DNA of 37,211 bases from an uncultured Lachnospiraceae bacterium (GCA_910579085.1 CAJTRU010000036.1:1-37211), one strand, 5' to 3'; positions 1-8,399 are shown, counted from the stretch's first letter. The notes: a model not told the origin generated them from the sequence alone. Program-made: numbers and translations.

Positions 1-45
1 GGGCTTTATGCATCCATTGCGTGCTTCGTCCAAGCGAAAGCGTGC
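1..45 (+). repeat. Dispersed structured repeat, copy A (cut by window edge)
   Basis: This stretch shares the core TTTATG, 6-7 variable bases, TGCGTG (here 5-23) with copies near 2796-2813 and 24240-24257. It is followed by AGCGAAAGCGTGC, which is nearly identical to the matching part of the copy near 2.8 kb. The first ten bases, GGGCTTTATG, are identical to part of the copy near 24.2 kb, so the element probably begins before this window. A GC-GAAA-GC mini-hairpin is visible. No coding sequence overlaps it. Recognition rests on comparison within this window only. Confidence 0.5.
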
Positions 46-207
46 TTTGTTCATGGAAGGCACTTTGAATTTGACAGCGCGTCATTGTTAAATTCCAGAG
101 TATTACCTTAACTTAATGACATTGTAATGTAACGGTTTGCAGGGACGTGCCCTGGAATGGAATAATTTAGTGGAACACCAGAAACCCTGCGTCCGTAAGC
201 CAACAAA

Positions 208-226
208 GGATAACTGGAAATTATCC
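208..226 (-). terminator. Weak hairpin downstream of the PocR-MCP gene
   Basis: GGATAA (208-213) pairs with TTATCC (221-226) across a 7-nt loop, and on the minus strand it is followed by TTTGTT. It lies only a few bases after the stop codon of the PocR-MCP gene, where a terminator is expected. The stem is only 6 bp and AT-rich, so the call is tentative. Confidence 0.35.
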
Positions 227-230
227 ACTT

Positions 231-1007
231 TTAATCCTTATTTAATGCCATAATTGTATCTGTCACTTCATCTAATGCCCGTTTAATGGCTACACTTGTG
301 CTTCTCATTCCCTGTGCAAGCTTCTGTACCTCTTCTGCAACAACTGAAAAGCCTTTCCCTGCATCACCAGCACGTGCTGCTTCTATACTGGCGTTTAAAG
401 CAAGCATTTTCTGGCGCTGGCTGTAAGCCTCAATCTGCTTTGTATTGTCATTTGCTACAACAATCTGCTGCGCTGCCTTGCTAATTCCATCACGCAGCCC
501 TGAAAACATCTGCTGGTTCTGTATTGTTGCATAGCTGGCTCTTACAAACATATTGATAACATCTCCAAGTAACTGTGCAGAAGCTTCTATTTCTTTTTTA
601 GTTTTTACACTTACCTTGTGAAGCGCATCTATATACTTATCTTCATCAATGCCTAGTTCCTGTGCAGTATGCCTGAATTTATTCTCATCTGGATTTTCTG
701 GAAGCACCTGCCCGCCAATTACACTTCCAAGAACCGTCCCGTCATCCAGTGTAATTGGCATCCCAAAGTCAACAAGCCCGGCATGGCATGGATATACTCC
801 CTTTCCTTCCCTGTCATTCTTTTCACATCTTTTGCATCCTTCTATACTGCCTCTTGTATATTTAATACAAAAATCTGTAAAATTATAACAGTCACTTATA
901 TATTCCCCGTCAACACCAACGGCAACAGTTGCAAGCCCGGTACTGTCAGCCCAGTTTTTCATAATTTCTTCAAATTTGCCCATATCACAAAAATCTTGTA
1001 ATTTCAT
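231..1007 (-). CDS. PocR ligand-binding domain plus methyl-accepting chemotaxis signalling domain (soluble)
   Basis: The 258-residue protein has two parts. Residues about 5-160 look like a PocR-type sensory domain, with the Cys cluster CKRCEKND and a following PCHAG motif that could bind metal or a small ligand. Residues about 170-258 form a short MCP signalling region containing the conserved hairpin tip (LNASIEAARAGDAGKGF, then VVAEEVQKLA) that contacts CheA/CheW in this family. There is no transmembrane segment or signal peptide, so it should be a cytoplasmic receptor. The start has a GGGGG ribosome-binding site 6 nt upstream. The MCP part is much shorter than in classical receptors, but compact soluble PocR-MCP proteins are common in Lachnospiraceae. 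The ligand is unknown; no chemotaxis genes lie nearby. Confidence 0.85.
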   Translation of the reverse strand: MKLQDFCDMGKFEEIMKNWADSTGLATVAVGVDGEYISDCYNFTDFCIKYTRGSIEGCKRCEKNDREGKGVYPCHAGLVDFGMPITLDDGTVLGSVIGGQVLPENPDENKFRHTAQELGIDEDKYIDALHKVSVKTKKEIEASAQLLGDVINMFVRASYATIQNQQMFSGLRDGISKAAQQIVVANDNTKQIEAYSQRQKMLALNASIEAARAGDAGKGFSVVAEEVQKLAQGMRSTSVAIKRALDEVTDTIMALNKD

Positions 1008-1043
1008 AATTAACCCCCAATCTTAAGCGCTGGCAATACAAAT

Positions 1044-1272
1044 ATTAATAAATTACTGTTAAATTTATATCTGCCTGGTTTATGTTTTCCGCCTGGACTG
1101 CACAACTTCCTGCAATTTTATGTGCCGCCTTGTCTGCCTCCTTTATAACATTATAAATTGTATCTTGTAAATTTTCAATCCATACGGACCTAATACTTTT
1201 ATATACGCTGGATATATTATATATAATCCAGCCTGTATTAAACCTGTTCCATTTATTTCTATGGTACTTTTC
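1044..1272 (-). pseudogene. Possible remnant of a coding region, unassigned
   Basis: The 1008-1300 interval has no convincing gene, but one minus-strand frame is open from about 1272 to a stop near 1044. Its last 40 or so residues (IENLQDTIYNVIKEADKAAH, then KIAGSCAVQAENINQAD) look like real amphipathic helical protein, in the style of a chemoreceptor C-terminus. No start codon with a ribosome-binding site is visible and the upstream half is low-complexity. It may be the tail of a decayed second receptor next to the PocR-MCP gene, or chance. A homology search of the translated segment would decide. Confidence 0.25.
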
Positions 1273-1359
1273 TTAAACAGATAATATATTCTCCATACTC
1301 CTATACCCTGGCTTTCATGTACCAGTTGTATTTTATATTTTTATTACCAGGATTAACAA

Positions 1360-1398
1360 AAGGCATGGTAATTATCCTAATGATAATTACCATGCCTT
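1360..1398 (-). terminator. Strong hairpin terminator for the MBL-fold lipoprotein gene
   Basis: There is a perfect 17-bp stem: bases 1360-1376 pair with 1382-1398 around the 5-nt loop CTAAT. Read on the minus strand it is followed by TTTTGTTAAT. It lies about 40 nt after the stop codon of the lipoprotein gene. The perfect symmetry means it could also act on plus-strand transcripts. Confidence 0.75.
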
Positions 1399-1436
1399 CT
1401 AACACCAGTAATAATATTTGCCTGTTTTTATTTTTG

Positions 1437-2549
1437 TTATTCTGGATTACAATTTCCACAAGGATTATATCCAGCGTCTTCTGCATCATCTGATGTATTA
1501 AAATATACCCTGTTTTCCTCGTCTGGAACTGAACCACAGTCTTTTTCGTGGAACTTTTTAGAATTAACATTGCCTATATAAGTCCCTTTTTTATTTGTAT
1601 TATTTTTCCCTGTACTGTTGTTATTTTTATTCCCTCCAGAAGATTTATTAACGTTAAATGTTATATTTTTTCCGTTACTGGTTGCAACTATGTCCCCAAG
1701 CTCATCAGTACGGTATATATCACACCCTGCTGCCTTAAGCCTTGCCATTGCTTCATCTGACGGGTGTCCATACCGGTTATCCTTTCCAGCACTTATAACA
1801 ACACTGTCTGGTTTTAATTCTTGTAAAAATGCCTGTGAAGAAGAATACTTGCTGCCATGGTGCCCTGCAAGGTATACATCACATGACAGGTCAATTCCTG
1901 TTTCAAGCATTTCATATTCGCTTTCTATCTCTGCATCACCTGTAAGTATAAATGAATTATTCCCATTAACAAGTTTAATTGCAACAGAATAGTCATTAGC
2001 ATCATCATAATGTGTGTCATTAGGTGCAAGAATTGTAAACTCTGCATTGCCTATCTTATACTTAGTGCCAGTTTCGGGGTATGTAATTTTTATTTTCTTT
2101 TCCTTAAGCAGACTGGTAAATGACTTATAAACTTTACTCTCTGCCTTATAATCTGGCGCAATTACAACTCCTGTATCATAATTATCCAGAGCCGCAACTA
2201 CTCCATTCAGGTGGTCTGCATCATAATGCGTTGCAATTATATAATCAAGCCTGCCAACAGACTGGCTGTTTAAGTATGAAACCACTTTTGATGTATACTT
2301 GCTGTCACCACCATCAACCAGCATATAACAGCCATCACTCTCTATAAGTGTAGAACTTCCCTGCCCCACATCAATAAAATGCACTTCAAGGTCTTTGCCA
2401 CCCTTTGTCTGTACATTGCCAGTCTGGCTTTCCTGTTTCCTGGATGTGCCATTCTGTAAAACAACTGTCTGGCTGCATCCTGTTAAAGAAAGGCTAAAAG
2501 CCAGAAAAAGGGCAATAAATTTCTTTATACTAAAACTTCTCTTATCCAT
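1437..2549 (-). CDS. Secreted metallo-beta-lactamase-fold lipoprotein (ComEC C-terminal-like)
   Basis: I place the start at MDKRSFSIKK because GGAG lies 9 nt upstream; a longer frame to 2615 has no ribosome-binding site. The 370-residue product begins with a lipoprotein signal peptide ending in the lipobox LTGC, so it should be anchored outside the membrane. The body is a metallo-beta-lactamase fold of the ComEC/Rec2 C-terminal type: FIDVGQGSS, the metal motif THYDADHLNG, LTGDAE, AGHHGSKYSSS and GHPSD are all present. The last 45 residues form a small Cys-containing module (YIGNVNSKKFHEKDCGS and a final NPCGNCNPE) like the tails of other secreted Firmicute MBL proteins. ComEC channel domains are absent, so this is a stand-alone hydrolase, perhaps an extracellular nuclease or phosphodiesterase; the substrate is not known. 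It ends in a strong terminator. Confidence 0.85.
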   Translation of the reverse strand: MDKRSFSIKKFIALFLAFSLSLTGCSQTVVLQNGTSRKQESQTGNVQTKGGKDLEVHFIDVGQGSSTLIESDGCYMLVDGGDSKYTSKVVSYLNSQSVGRLDYIIATHYDADHLNGVVAALDNYDTGVVIAPDYKAESKVYKSFTSLLKEKKIKITYPETGTKYKIGNAEFTILAPNDTHYDDANDYSVAIKLVNGNNSFILTGDAEIESEYEMLETGIDLSCDVYLAGHHGSKYSSSQAFLQELKPDSVVISAGKDNRYGHPSDEAMARLKAAGCDIYRTDELGDIVATSNGKNITFNVNKSSGGNKNNNSTGKNNTNKKGTYIGNVNSKKFHEKDCGSVPDEENRVYFNTSDDAEDAGYNPCGNCNPE

Positions 2550-2737
2550 AATAAAAAATCTCCATAAAAACCAGCCAGGCGGATATCTGCAACCCGCATC
2601 ACCTGCCAGCCTCATTGCGGCAGTCCAGCCTTACTAACAAAATATACTATCTGTAACATCACAAAAACACCCCTATAGAACTGGCAGTAATTTTCTTTTA
2701 TTGTTCCAATGAGCAGGTTTCTAGTACCAGGAACAGC

Positions 2738-2851
2738 AATTTTCCATACAGGGATACTTTAACCCCGCCGGCGTTTAAATCTGGTTTTTTCAGATTTTAT
2801 GCGCCGCTGCGTGGGTTACCGTAGCGAAAGCGTACCCCTGTATGGAAAATT
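2738..2851. repeat. Dispersed structured repeat, copy B (nested palindromes)
   Basis: A 114-bp element is bounded by a perfect 16-bp inverted repeat: AATTTTCCATACAGGG at 2738-2753 and its complement at 2836-2851. Inside are a hairpin with outer CGGCG/CGCCG (2769-2773 with 2802-2806) and inner AAATCTG/CAGATTT (2777-2783 with 2791-2797), and then a second arm GGGTTAC...GTACCCC with a GC-GAAA-GC tip. The core TTTATG-N6-TGCGTG (2796-2813) recurs at both other copies. It sits just downstream of the amylase stop codon and may also end its transcript. The rest of 2550-2892 shows no gene. Confidence 0.6.
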
Positions 2852-2892
2852 CTATCCTGGCACTGAAACCGTCCATCCCCATCATCGGAAAA

Positions 2893-4254
2893 TTACTGCA
2901 CATGCACAACTAGTCCATAATTTGCAGGCAGTATAAAGTGTATCCTGTTTCCTGTTACTCCTATAGAAGCACTTTTTGCCTTTTCGTCCACATCTGGTGC
3001 TTTTATTATATTAACTGCTTCTTTGGCTTCAAATGGCAGGTCAACATAAAATACTGCTGGCTTGTCATCATTATTAAGCCCTGTAATAACAGCAGAAGCA
3101 CCTGACATCCTTCCATAAGCATATTGCCTGTTTGTAAGGAACAGCTCTTTATATTCACCTGTATAAAGTTCTTCATAATCCTTTTTAGCCTGTCCAAGCT
3201 GCATACAGAGGTTTGTTATTACATTTTCATTATAAGCGCCCTTAAAATCTTCTAATTCAAGGCAAGGCCTTAACCCCCAGTCAGAACCGCGCTCTTTTTT
3301 ACCTTCAATACAGAACTCTGAACCATAGTATATTGATGGTATGCCATATAATGTATAAAGCAGAAGCGTTATATTATACATATGCTCTTTATCAGCAAGT
3401 TTTGTATAAATCCTTTCAACATCGTGGTTATCAATAAATGTATAAAGACGCCTTTCCCCGCACATTCCAAGCAGCCTTTTTACTGAATGGGCAATTTCAA
3501 AATAATTATGGTCATTGTGCCCTGAATAAAGCCCTTTATGCAGCTCATAATTTGTAACAGAATAAAGCATGTCTTCATTGGCCCACCTGCTGTAATCACC
3601 ATGTATTACTTCGCCAAGCAGCCAGAAGTCCTCTTTCAGCCTGTTAGTAAATATACGCATATCCCCCATAAAACCAAAATCAAGCACATCTGCCGCGTCA
3701 AGCCTTATGCCGTCAATATCAAATTCTTCTGTCCAGAATTTGATAACATCAAATATATAATCCTTTACCTGCTGGTTTCTCTGGTTTAACTTAACAAGGC
3801 TGTTGTGTCCGCCCCAGTTATCATATGAAAAGCCATCATTAAATTCATTATTGCCACCAAAATTCACATTGCAGAACCAGTCCCTGTACTGTGAACCTTC
3901 CCTTTTCTCTTTTAAGTCTTTAAATGCAAAAAATTCCCTTCCAACATGGTTAAATACACCATCCACAATTACATGTATCCCTTTGCTATGGCAAAATTCC
4001 ATAAAATCTTTAAAATCATTATTAGTGCCTAAACGGCAGTCCGTTTTTTTATAATCTGTGGTTTCATACCCATGTCCTGCTGATTCAAACAAAGGCCCTA
4101 TATAAATTGCTGTACAGCCAAGCCTGTCCGCATGGCACACCCAGTCCTTAAGCTTATCAAAATGGTTTCCAGCCACTCCTGTATTTTCCTTTGGACAGCC
4201 ACATAACCCAAGCGGGTAAATATGGTAAAAAACTGCTTTATTATACCATTTCAT
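2893..4254 (-). CDS. Alpha-amylase family glycoside hydrolase (GH13), cytoplasmic
   Basis: The start MKWYNKAVFY is chosen because GGGG lies 7 nt upstream; an ATG four codons earlier has no such site. The 453-residue protein has the four GH13 signature regions in order: DGVFNHV (about 98-104), GIRLDAADV with nucleophile Asp186, GEV with acid/base Glu215, and FIDNHDV with Asp278. The catalytic triad is complete. There is no signal peptide, so it acts inside the cell on imported malto-oligosaccharides or related alpha-glucans. Domain size (a catalytic barrel plus a short C-terminal beta domain, no N-terminal CBM34-like domain) argues against a classic neopullulanase. Exact specificity cannot be read from the sequence. 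It stands alone, with no transporter genes beside it. Confidence 0.88.
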   Translation of the reverse strand: MKWYNKAVFYHIYPLGLCGCPKENTGVAGNHFDKLKDWVCHADRLGCTAIYIGPLFESAGHGYETTDYKKTDCRLGTNNDFKDFMEFCHSKGIHVIVDGVFNHVGREFFAFKDLKEKREGSQYRDWFCNVNFGGNNEFNDGFSYDNWGGHNSLVKLNQRNQQVKDYIFDVIKFWTEEFDIDGIRLDAADVLDFGFMGDMRIFTNRLKEDFWLLGEVIHGDYSRWANEDMLYSVTNYELHKGLYSGHNDHNYFEIAHSVKRLLGMCGERRLYTFIDNHDVERIYTKLADKEHMYNITLLLYTLYGIPSIYYGSEFCIEGKKERGSDWGLRPCLELEDFKGAYNENVITNLCMQLGQAKKDYEELYTGEYKELFLTNRQYAYGRMSGASAVITGLNNDDKPAVFYVDLPFEAKEAVNIIKAPDVDEKAKSASIGVTGNRIHFILPANYGLVVHVQ

Positions 4255-4343
4255 AATAATCCCCATTTCTGTAATGTATTAACCCTGTTAATTAAGACAT
4301 TTAAAATATACACAAGTACACAAACCCTTCACATTGCCAGGCC

Positions 4344-4381
4344 AAAAAACCAGCTTAAAAAGCATGTTTTTAGAAAACTGG
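4344..4381 (-). terminator. Probable terminator after the GGDEF-EAL gene
   Basis: On the minus strand CCAG...CTGG (4378-4381 with 4350-4353) encloses an inner AAAAA/TTTTT pairing and is followed directly by six T. It lies just after the stop codon of the PAS-GGDEF-EAL gene. The stem is interrupted, but position and T run support termination. Confidence 0.5.
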
Positions 4382-4391
4382 CATAATAAAC

Positions 4392-6071
4392 TTAGAATAC
4401 ATTTTCTTTTCCAAGATATTTCTCCTCAAATTCTGCTACAGGCACAGGCCTTGAAAAGTAAAATCCTTGTATATAATCTGGCTTTAACTCCTGTACACAT
4501 TTAAAGTCTTCTTCTGTTTCAACACCTTCATAACAGACTTTTAAATTCAGGCTGTGTGCAAGCTCTGTAAACTGTTTGACTACCATATAATCGTACTGGC
4601 TGGATTTTATTCCTCTTATAAATGCCTGGTCAATTTTAACAAGGTTAAACATCATTTCCTTTATATAGCGCAAATTAGAATAGCCTGTGCCAAAATCGTC
4701 TATTGCTAGGTTTAAGCTTCTCCTATGGAATGATTCCAGTATATTCTGTATAGTATATCCAGACTCAAGTTCCCCGCTTTCTGTAATTTCAAATAAAACA
4801 TTGCTGCTGCTAAAACCATACTTCTCAATATATGTATCAATATCACTTATTACATTACTTTTCTTAAGCTGTACAAAAGAAATATTTATATTCACCCGGA
4901 AACCAGGACATATTTCCTGCCATTTAAGGCACTGTTGCATAGCTTCCTCAATAACCCACCTGCCTACTGGTATTATAAGCCCGCTCTCTTCAAGCATTGG
5001 TATAAATATACCTGGTGAAACCATTCCAAACCTGTTATTCTTCCACCTTAAAAGCGCTTCTGCACCATATATGCAGGCTTTTTGCATATTTACAATAGGC
5101 TGGTAATAAAGCTCAAAACCTTCAAATTTATTTTCAACAGCTTTCCTTAATTCTTCCTGCATTTCAAGTTTCTGGACATAATCATTATAGTCATTCTGTT
5201 TATAACATACACTTATATTTTTGCCACGGATTTTAGCAAGCCTTAATGCAAACTCTGCCCGCTCAATATAATTAAGCCCGAAATCGTCATCTTCTGTAAA
5301 ATATACATAACCGCCTGATACTGTATAAAACAGCCTGTAGCCTTTTTCACTTATTCTTTCATCTACTGCTGACCTTATTCTTTTATACATCTCCTTGGCA
5401 GGGTCATTAAGGACTGAACTTATCCCTTTACAGAAAACCATGATTTCATCACCGCTCATACGGTAAACTTCCGCCATATTTCCTACTGCTTTTGTAACAC
5501 ATTTTGCAAGTCCTTTTAACGTAGTATTCCCTACTTCTTTGCCATATCTCTCATTAATATCTTTAAAGTTATCTATACCTATAAGCAACAGAAATCCTTT
5601 TGAAGCAAACCTGTCCATATTAAGGATATTCTGTCTTAGCCTTACTTCACGGTAAAGCCCTGTTATACTGTCAATCTTATTCTTCCTGCCAAGCTCTGAT
5701 ATCCTTCCTACAAGGTAATGTGCCTCTCCCTGGCTGTTGTATATAACCTGTCCACGGCAGCTTATCCATACAGGGTTGCCATTTTTATTAAGCCATTTAT
5801 ATTCCAGGTCATGTTCACTAATCTTGCCTTCCTTAATCATTTCAAGGTTATTTGCAAGCATAGCCCTGTCCTCTGGATGGACAGCCTTATTTATTATCTC
5901 AGATGCATTATAAAAATCGGCACATGGTATATTAAATACTTCAACACTGCGTTCAGTAATATTATAATGGTCTTCTATAAAATCTAATATAAATAAATAA
6001 TCGTCTGTACATTTTGAAAGTATCTTAAACACATTATTAAATTGTTCAAACTTGTTTAAACTTTCTCCCAT
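4392..6071 (-). CDS. PAS-GGDEF-EAL cyclic-di-GMP signalling protein
   Basis: The 559-residue soluble protein has a PAS fold at about 20-125 (ending VWISCRGQV...HYLVGRISE), a GGDEF domain at about 130-290 and an EAL domain at about 305-555. The GGDEF signature is altered to SGDEI at 206-210, so diguanylate cyclase activity is uncertain. The EAL domain keeps its phosphodiesterase residues: EALLRW (338-343), NIS, ITESGEL, the DDFG loop (458-461), KIDQAF, EGVE (515-518) and QGFYFSRP. The best prediction is a PAS-controlled c-di-GMP hydrolase, with the GGDEF part possibly acting as a GTP sensor. The start is backed by AAAGGGG. No membrane segments are present. Confidence 0.9.
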   Translation of the reverse strand: MGESLNKFEQFNNVFKILSKCTDDYLFILDFIEDHYNITERSVEVFNIPCADFYNASEIINKAVHPEDRAMLANNLEMIKEGKISEHDLEYKWLNKNGNPVWISCRGQVIYNSQGEAHYLVGRISELGRKNKIDSITGLYREVRLRQNILNMDRFASKGFLLLIGIDNFKDINERYGKEVGNTTLKGLAKCVTKAVGNMAEVYRMSGDEIMVFCKGISSVLNDPAKEMYKRIRSAVDERISEKGYRLFYTVSGGYVYFTEDDDFGLNYIERAEFALRLAKIRGKNISVCYKQNDYNDYVQKLEMQEELRKAVENKFEGFELYYQPIVNMQKACIYGAEALLRWKNNRFGMVSPGIFIPMLEESGLIIPVGRWVIEEAMQQCLKWQEICPGFRVNINISFVQLKKSNVISDIDTYIEKYGFSSSNVLFEITESGELESGYTIQNILESFHRRSLNLAIDDFGTGYSNLRYIKEMMFNLVKIDQAFIRGIKSSQYDYMVVKQFTELAHSLNLKVCYEGVETEEDFKCVQELKPDYIQGFYFSRPVPVAEFEEKYLGKENVF

Positions 6072-6089
6072 AATGTATCCCCTTTCCTG

Positions 6090-6956
6090 TCAATAGGCAC
6101 TGTTGCCCTTTTCAAACCTATATTTTTCCTTACACCTAATTATATAATAACGTAAGCCAAATGCCAACATAATTATTGATATTAATATACAAATTAAAAA
6201 TAAAAATGCCATAACTGGAGAGTCCCCACTAAAAACAGACTGTATAATATACGTAGTTGAATTAAATACCATATGGACTGCTATGGAACAAAGTATACTT
6301 CCTGTTGCATAAACTACCATCCCAAGTACCATTCCCAGAAGAAATGCATATACGCCTTGTACCAGGTTCATATGGTATATTCCAAAAAACATTGCTTGTA
6401 TTGCATTGGCTGTCCAGAACGGGAAAGCAAGGTGCATCCTGTCAAATATTGCACCACGGAATATTATTTCTTCAGATACTGGCCCTATTACCAGCACATA
6501 TACAAATGTAAGCATCCCTCCACTGCTGTCAAAATTAGACATAAGTTCATTATATTTGTTAAATAAATTAGGAAACAGGTTTATAACCATTGATAAAAAT
6601 ACTGTAAGCGTGACACATGCCCCAAACCCGGTAGCAGCCATGCCTGCTATATTGGCAGGTGTAAACACCTTACTGTAATCCATGCCCTTTACCCGCCAGC
6701 TTGAACGCAGGTACAGGACAAGGCACCATATCATAGACAAAGATGCACTAATTGCAGATATCCACATAAGGCTTGCTGTATCCATAAATGCTGTCTGCAT
6801 AGTGCTTTCCAGTATGCTTGCATATGATGCCCCAGAAAATACTTTGAAAAAAATACTGCCAAATATATAAATAAAAGATGCAAAAACCTGCATCAGTATA
6901 ATACCCCCGAATATGAGGAGCACTTTAATGCAGCAACTGACCCTTAGTTTAGCCAT
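6090..6956 (-). CDS. CPBP-family intramembrane metalloprotease
   Basis: The start is set at MAKLRVSCCI because AAAGGGGG precedes it at the right distance; the ATG seven codons upstream would place that site inside the gene. The 288-residue protein is strongly hydrophobic with about seven or eight membrane spans. It carries the CPBP (CAAX protease and bacteriocin-processing) motifs: EExxxR in GPVSEEIIFRGAIFDRM, the FxxxH-type motif in MFFGIYHMN, and the later AVHMVFNS. Members of the family process or confer immunity to peptides, but the substrate here is unknown. It follows the next upstream gene (ftsZ) by about 180 nt, which contains two imperfect hairpins, and lies 18 nt before the GGDEF-EAL gene, so those two may be cotranscribed. 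Confidence 0.85.
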   Translation of the reverse strand: MAKLRVSCCIKVLLIFGGIILMQVFASFIYIFGSIFFKVFSGASYASILESTMQTAFMDTASLMWISAISASLSMIWCLVLYLRSSWRVKGMDYSKVFTPANIAGMAATGFGACVTLTVFLSMVINLFPNLFNKYNELMSNFDSSGGMLTFVYVLVIGPVSEEIIFRGAIFDRMHLAFPFWTANAIQAMFFGIYHMNLVQGVYAFLLGMVLGMVVYATGSILCSIAVHMVFNSTTYIIQSVFSGDSPVMAFLFLICILISIIMLAFGLRYYIIRCKEKYRFEKGNSAY

Positions 6957-6979
6957 ATATACCCCCTTTTTAAACATTC

Positions 6980-7016
6980 AAGTCCGGACTTACCTTTTCA
7001 AACCTTAAGCCCGGAC
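6980..7016. other. Palindrome and stem between ftsZ and the CPBP gene
   Basis: AAGTCCGGACTT (6980-6991) is a perfect 12-bp palindrome, and the same bases can instead pair with the near-complement ending CCCGGAC at 7010-7016. A second nested structure follows at 7064-7102 (CTTTCTT/AAGAAAG around GGATA/TATCC). None is followed by a clear T run. They could be a protein-binding site for the downstream gene or an attenuator in the ftsZ 3' region; the sequence does not settle which. Confidence 0.35.
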
Positions 7017-7134
7017 CATTAATTAATTTATAATATGTAATCATTTTCATATTTACACCCGTTCTTTCTTAGTCCTGGATATTTATCCCAAAACCAAGAA
7101 AGTATCAATAAATAAGTTTGAAATAACTCCAGAC

Positions 7135-8301
7135 TTATTTCTTTCTTTGCAAAAATTCAGGTATTTTAATCCCTCCATCATCTGCCTGCCTGTTATATGA
7201 CGGTGTTGGCATTTTTACCATGCCTGGGGCTGCGCCTGTGCCTATGTCCTGCTGCATAGTATCCGGCTGTACCTGTTCCCCTCTTGATAAACCAGATTTA
7301 GCAGCACCTGGTTTCATAAATGGGGATTTTGGCTGGGCCTGCTGTTTATTTTCTGTTTCAAGGCCTGTCGCAATAACTGTTATCTGTACAAAATCTGTAC
7401 TTGAATTATCACTTACACCAAAGATTATATTGCTGTTCTCTCCTGTAAGGTCTTCAACAAAAGATGCTGCTTCACTTGCTTCCTGGAGACCTACGTCACT
7501 TCCTGAAATATTTACAATAACATGAGATGCACCTTCAATCGTTGTTTCAAGCAGCGGACTCGAAATAGCCTGCTTAACAGCGTCAAGGCATTTATTATCG
7601 CCACTTCCCACACCAATTCCTATATGCGCTATTCCTTTATCTTTCATAACAGTACGTACATCAGCAAAGTCAAGGTTTATAAGGCCTGGCACATTAATAA
7701 GGTCTGTAATTCCCTGTACGCCCTGCTGTAATACTTCATCTGCCTTCTTAAGGGCGTCTGGCATAGAAGTACGTCTGTCAACTATCTCTAAAAGCTTATC
7801 ATTAGGGATTACAATAAGGGTATCCACATTACTTTTAAGCTGTTCTATTCCTGAAAGGGCATTATTCATACGGCTTCTTGCTTCAAACCGGAAAGGTTTG
7901 GTTACAATTCCTACAGTAAGAATTCCAAGTTCCTTGGATATCTCTGCAACAATAGGTGCTGCACCTGTACCTGTGCCACCTCCCATTCCACATGTTACAA
8001 ATACCATATCAGCCCCTTTGACTATCTCCGTAATCTCTTCCCTGTTCTCTTCTGCGGCAGCTTTGCCAACTTCAGGGTCTGCACCCGCACCAAGGCCCTT
8101 TGTAAGCTTTTCCCCTACCTGGAGGCAGACAGGGGCTTTGCAATTCAGAAGATGCTGTTTGTCTGTATTAATGCAGACAAATTCCACACCTTGTATCCCT
8201 TCCTCTATCATACGGTTGACGGCATTATTTCCACCACCGCCAACACCAATAACCAAAATTTTTGCGGCCAAATCTGCCTCGTTTGTTTTTATCTCTAACA
8301 A
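7135..8301 (-). CDS. ftsZ: Cell division protein FtsZ
   Basis: FtsZ is the tubulin-like GTPase that forms the Z ring. The start is read as TTG (M-LEIKTNEAD) because a GGAGGAG ribosome-binding site lies 5 nt before it; the ATG seven codons upstream would put that site inside the coding region. The 388-residue protein has GVGGGGNNAVNRM at the N-terminus, the tubulin signature GGGTGTGAAP (about 107-116) and the T7-loop segment INLDFADVRTVM. A variable linker follows, and the last residues IKIPEFLQRKK match the conserved C-terminal peptide that binds partners such as SepF, FtsA or EzrA. It is the last gene of the dcw cluster; ftsA is absent here. Confidence 0.98.
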   Translation of the reverse strand: MLEIKTNEADLAAKILVIGVGGGGNNAVNRMIEEGIQGVEFVCINTDKQHLLNCKAPVCLQVGEKLTKGLGAGADPEVGKAAAEENREEITEIVKGADMVFVTCGMGGGTGTGAAPIVAEISKELGILTVGIVTKPFRFEARSRMNNALSGIEQLKSNVDTLIVIPNDKLLEIVDRRTSMPDALKKADEVLQQGVQGITDLINVPGLINLDFADVRTVMKDKGIAHIGIGVGSGDNKCLDAVKQAISSPLLETTIEGASHVIVNISGSDVGLQEASEAASFVEDLTGENSNIIFGVSDNSSTDFVQITVIATGLETENKQQAQPKSPFMKPGAAKSGLSRGEQVQPDTMQQDIGTGAAPGMVKMPTPSYNRQADDGGIKIPEFLQRKK

Positions 8302-8399
8302 CGTTGCTCCTCCTTCAATCATGCAATCTCATATTTCCCTAACATATATAATACTAATTCATTAGAAAATAATCAAGAGAATGTTTGTTTTTTTTAATC

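Noticed and set aside
1301..1570. 89-residue minus-strand frame downstream of and overlapping the MBL lipoprotein gene
   Set aside because: It overlaps the 3' end of the lipoprotein gene in another frame, runs through the perfect terminator hairpin and has a low-complexity Ile/Asn-rich translation.
7110..7140. AAATAAGT/ACTTATTT inverted repeat at the ftsZ stop codon as a terminator
   Set aside because: It is AT-only, overlaps the stop codon and has no T run after it.
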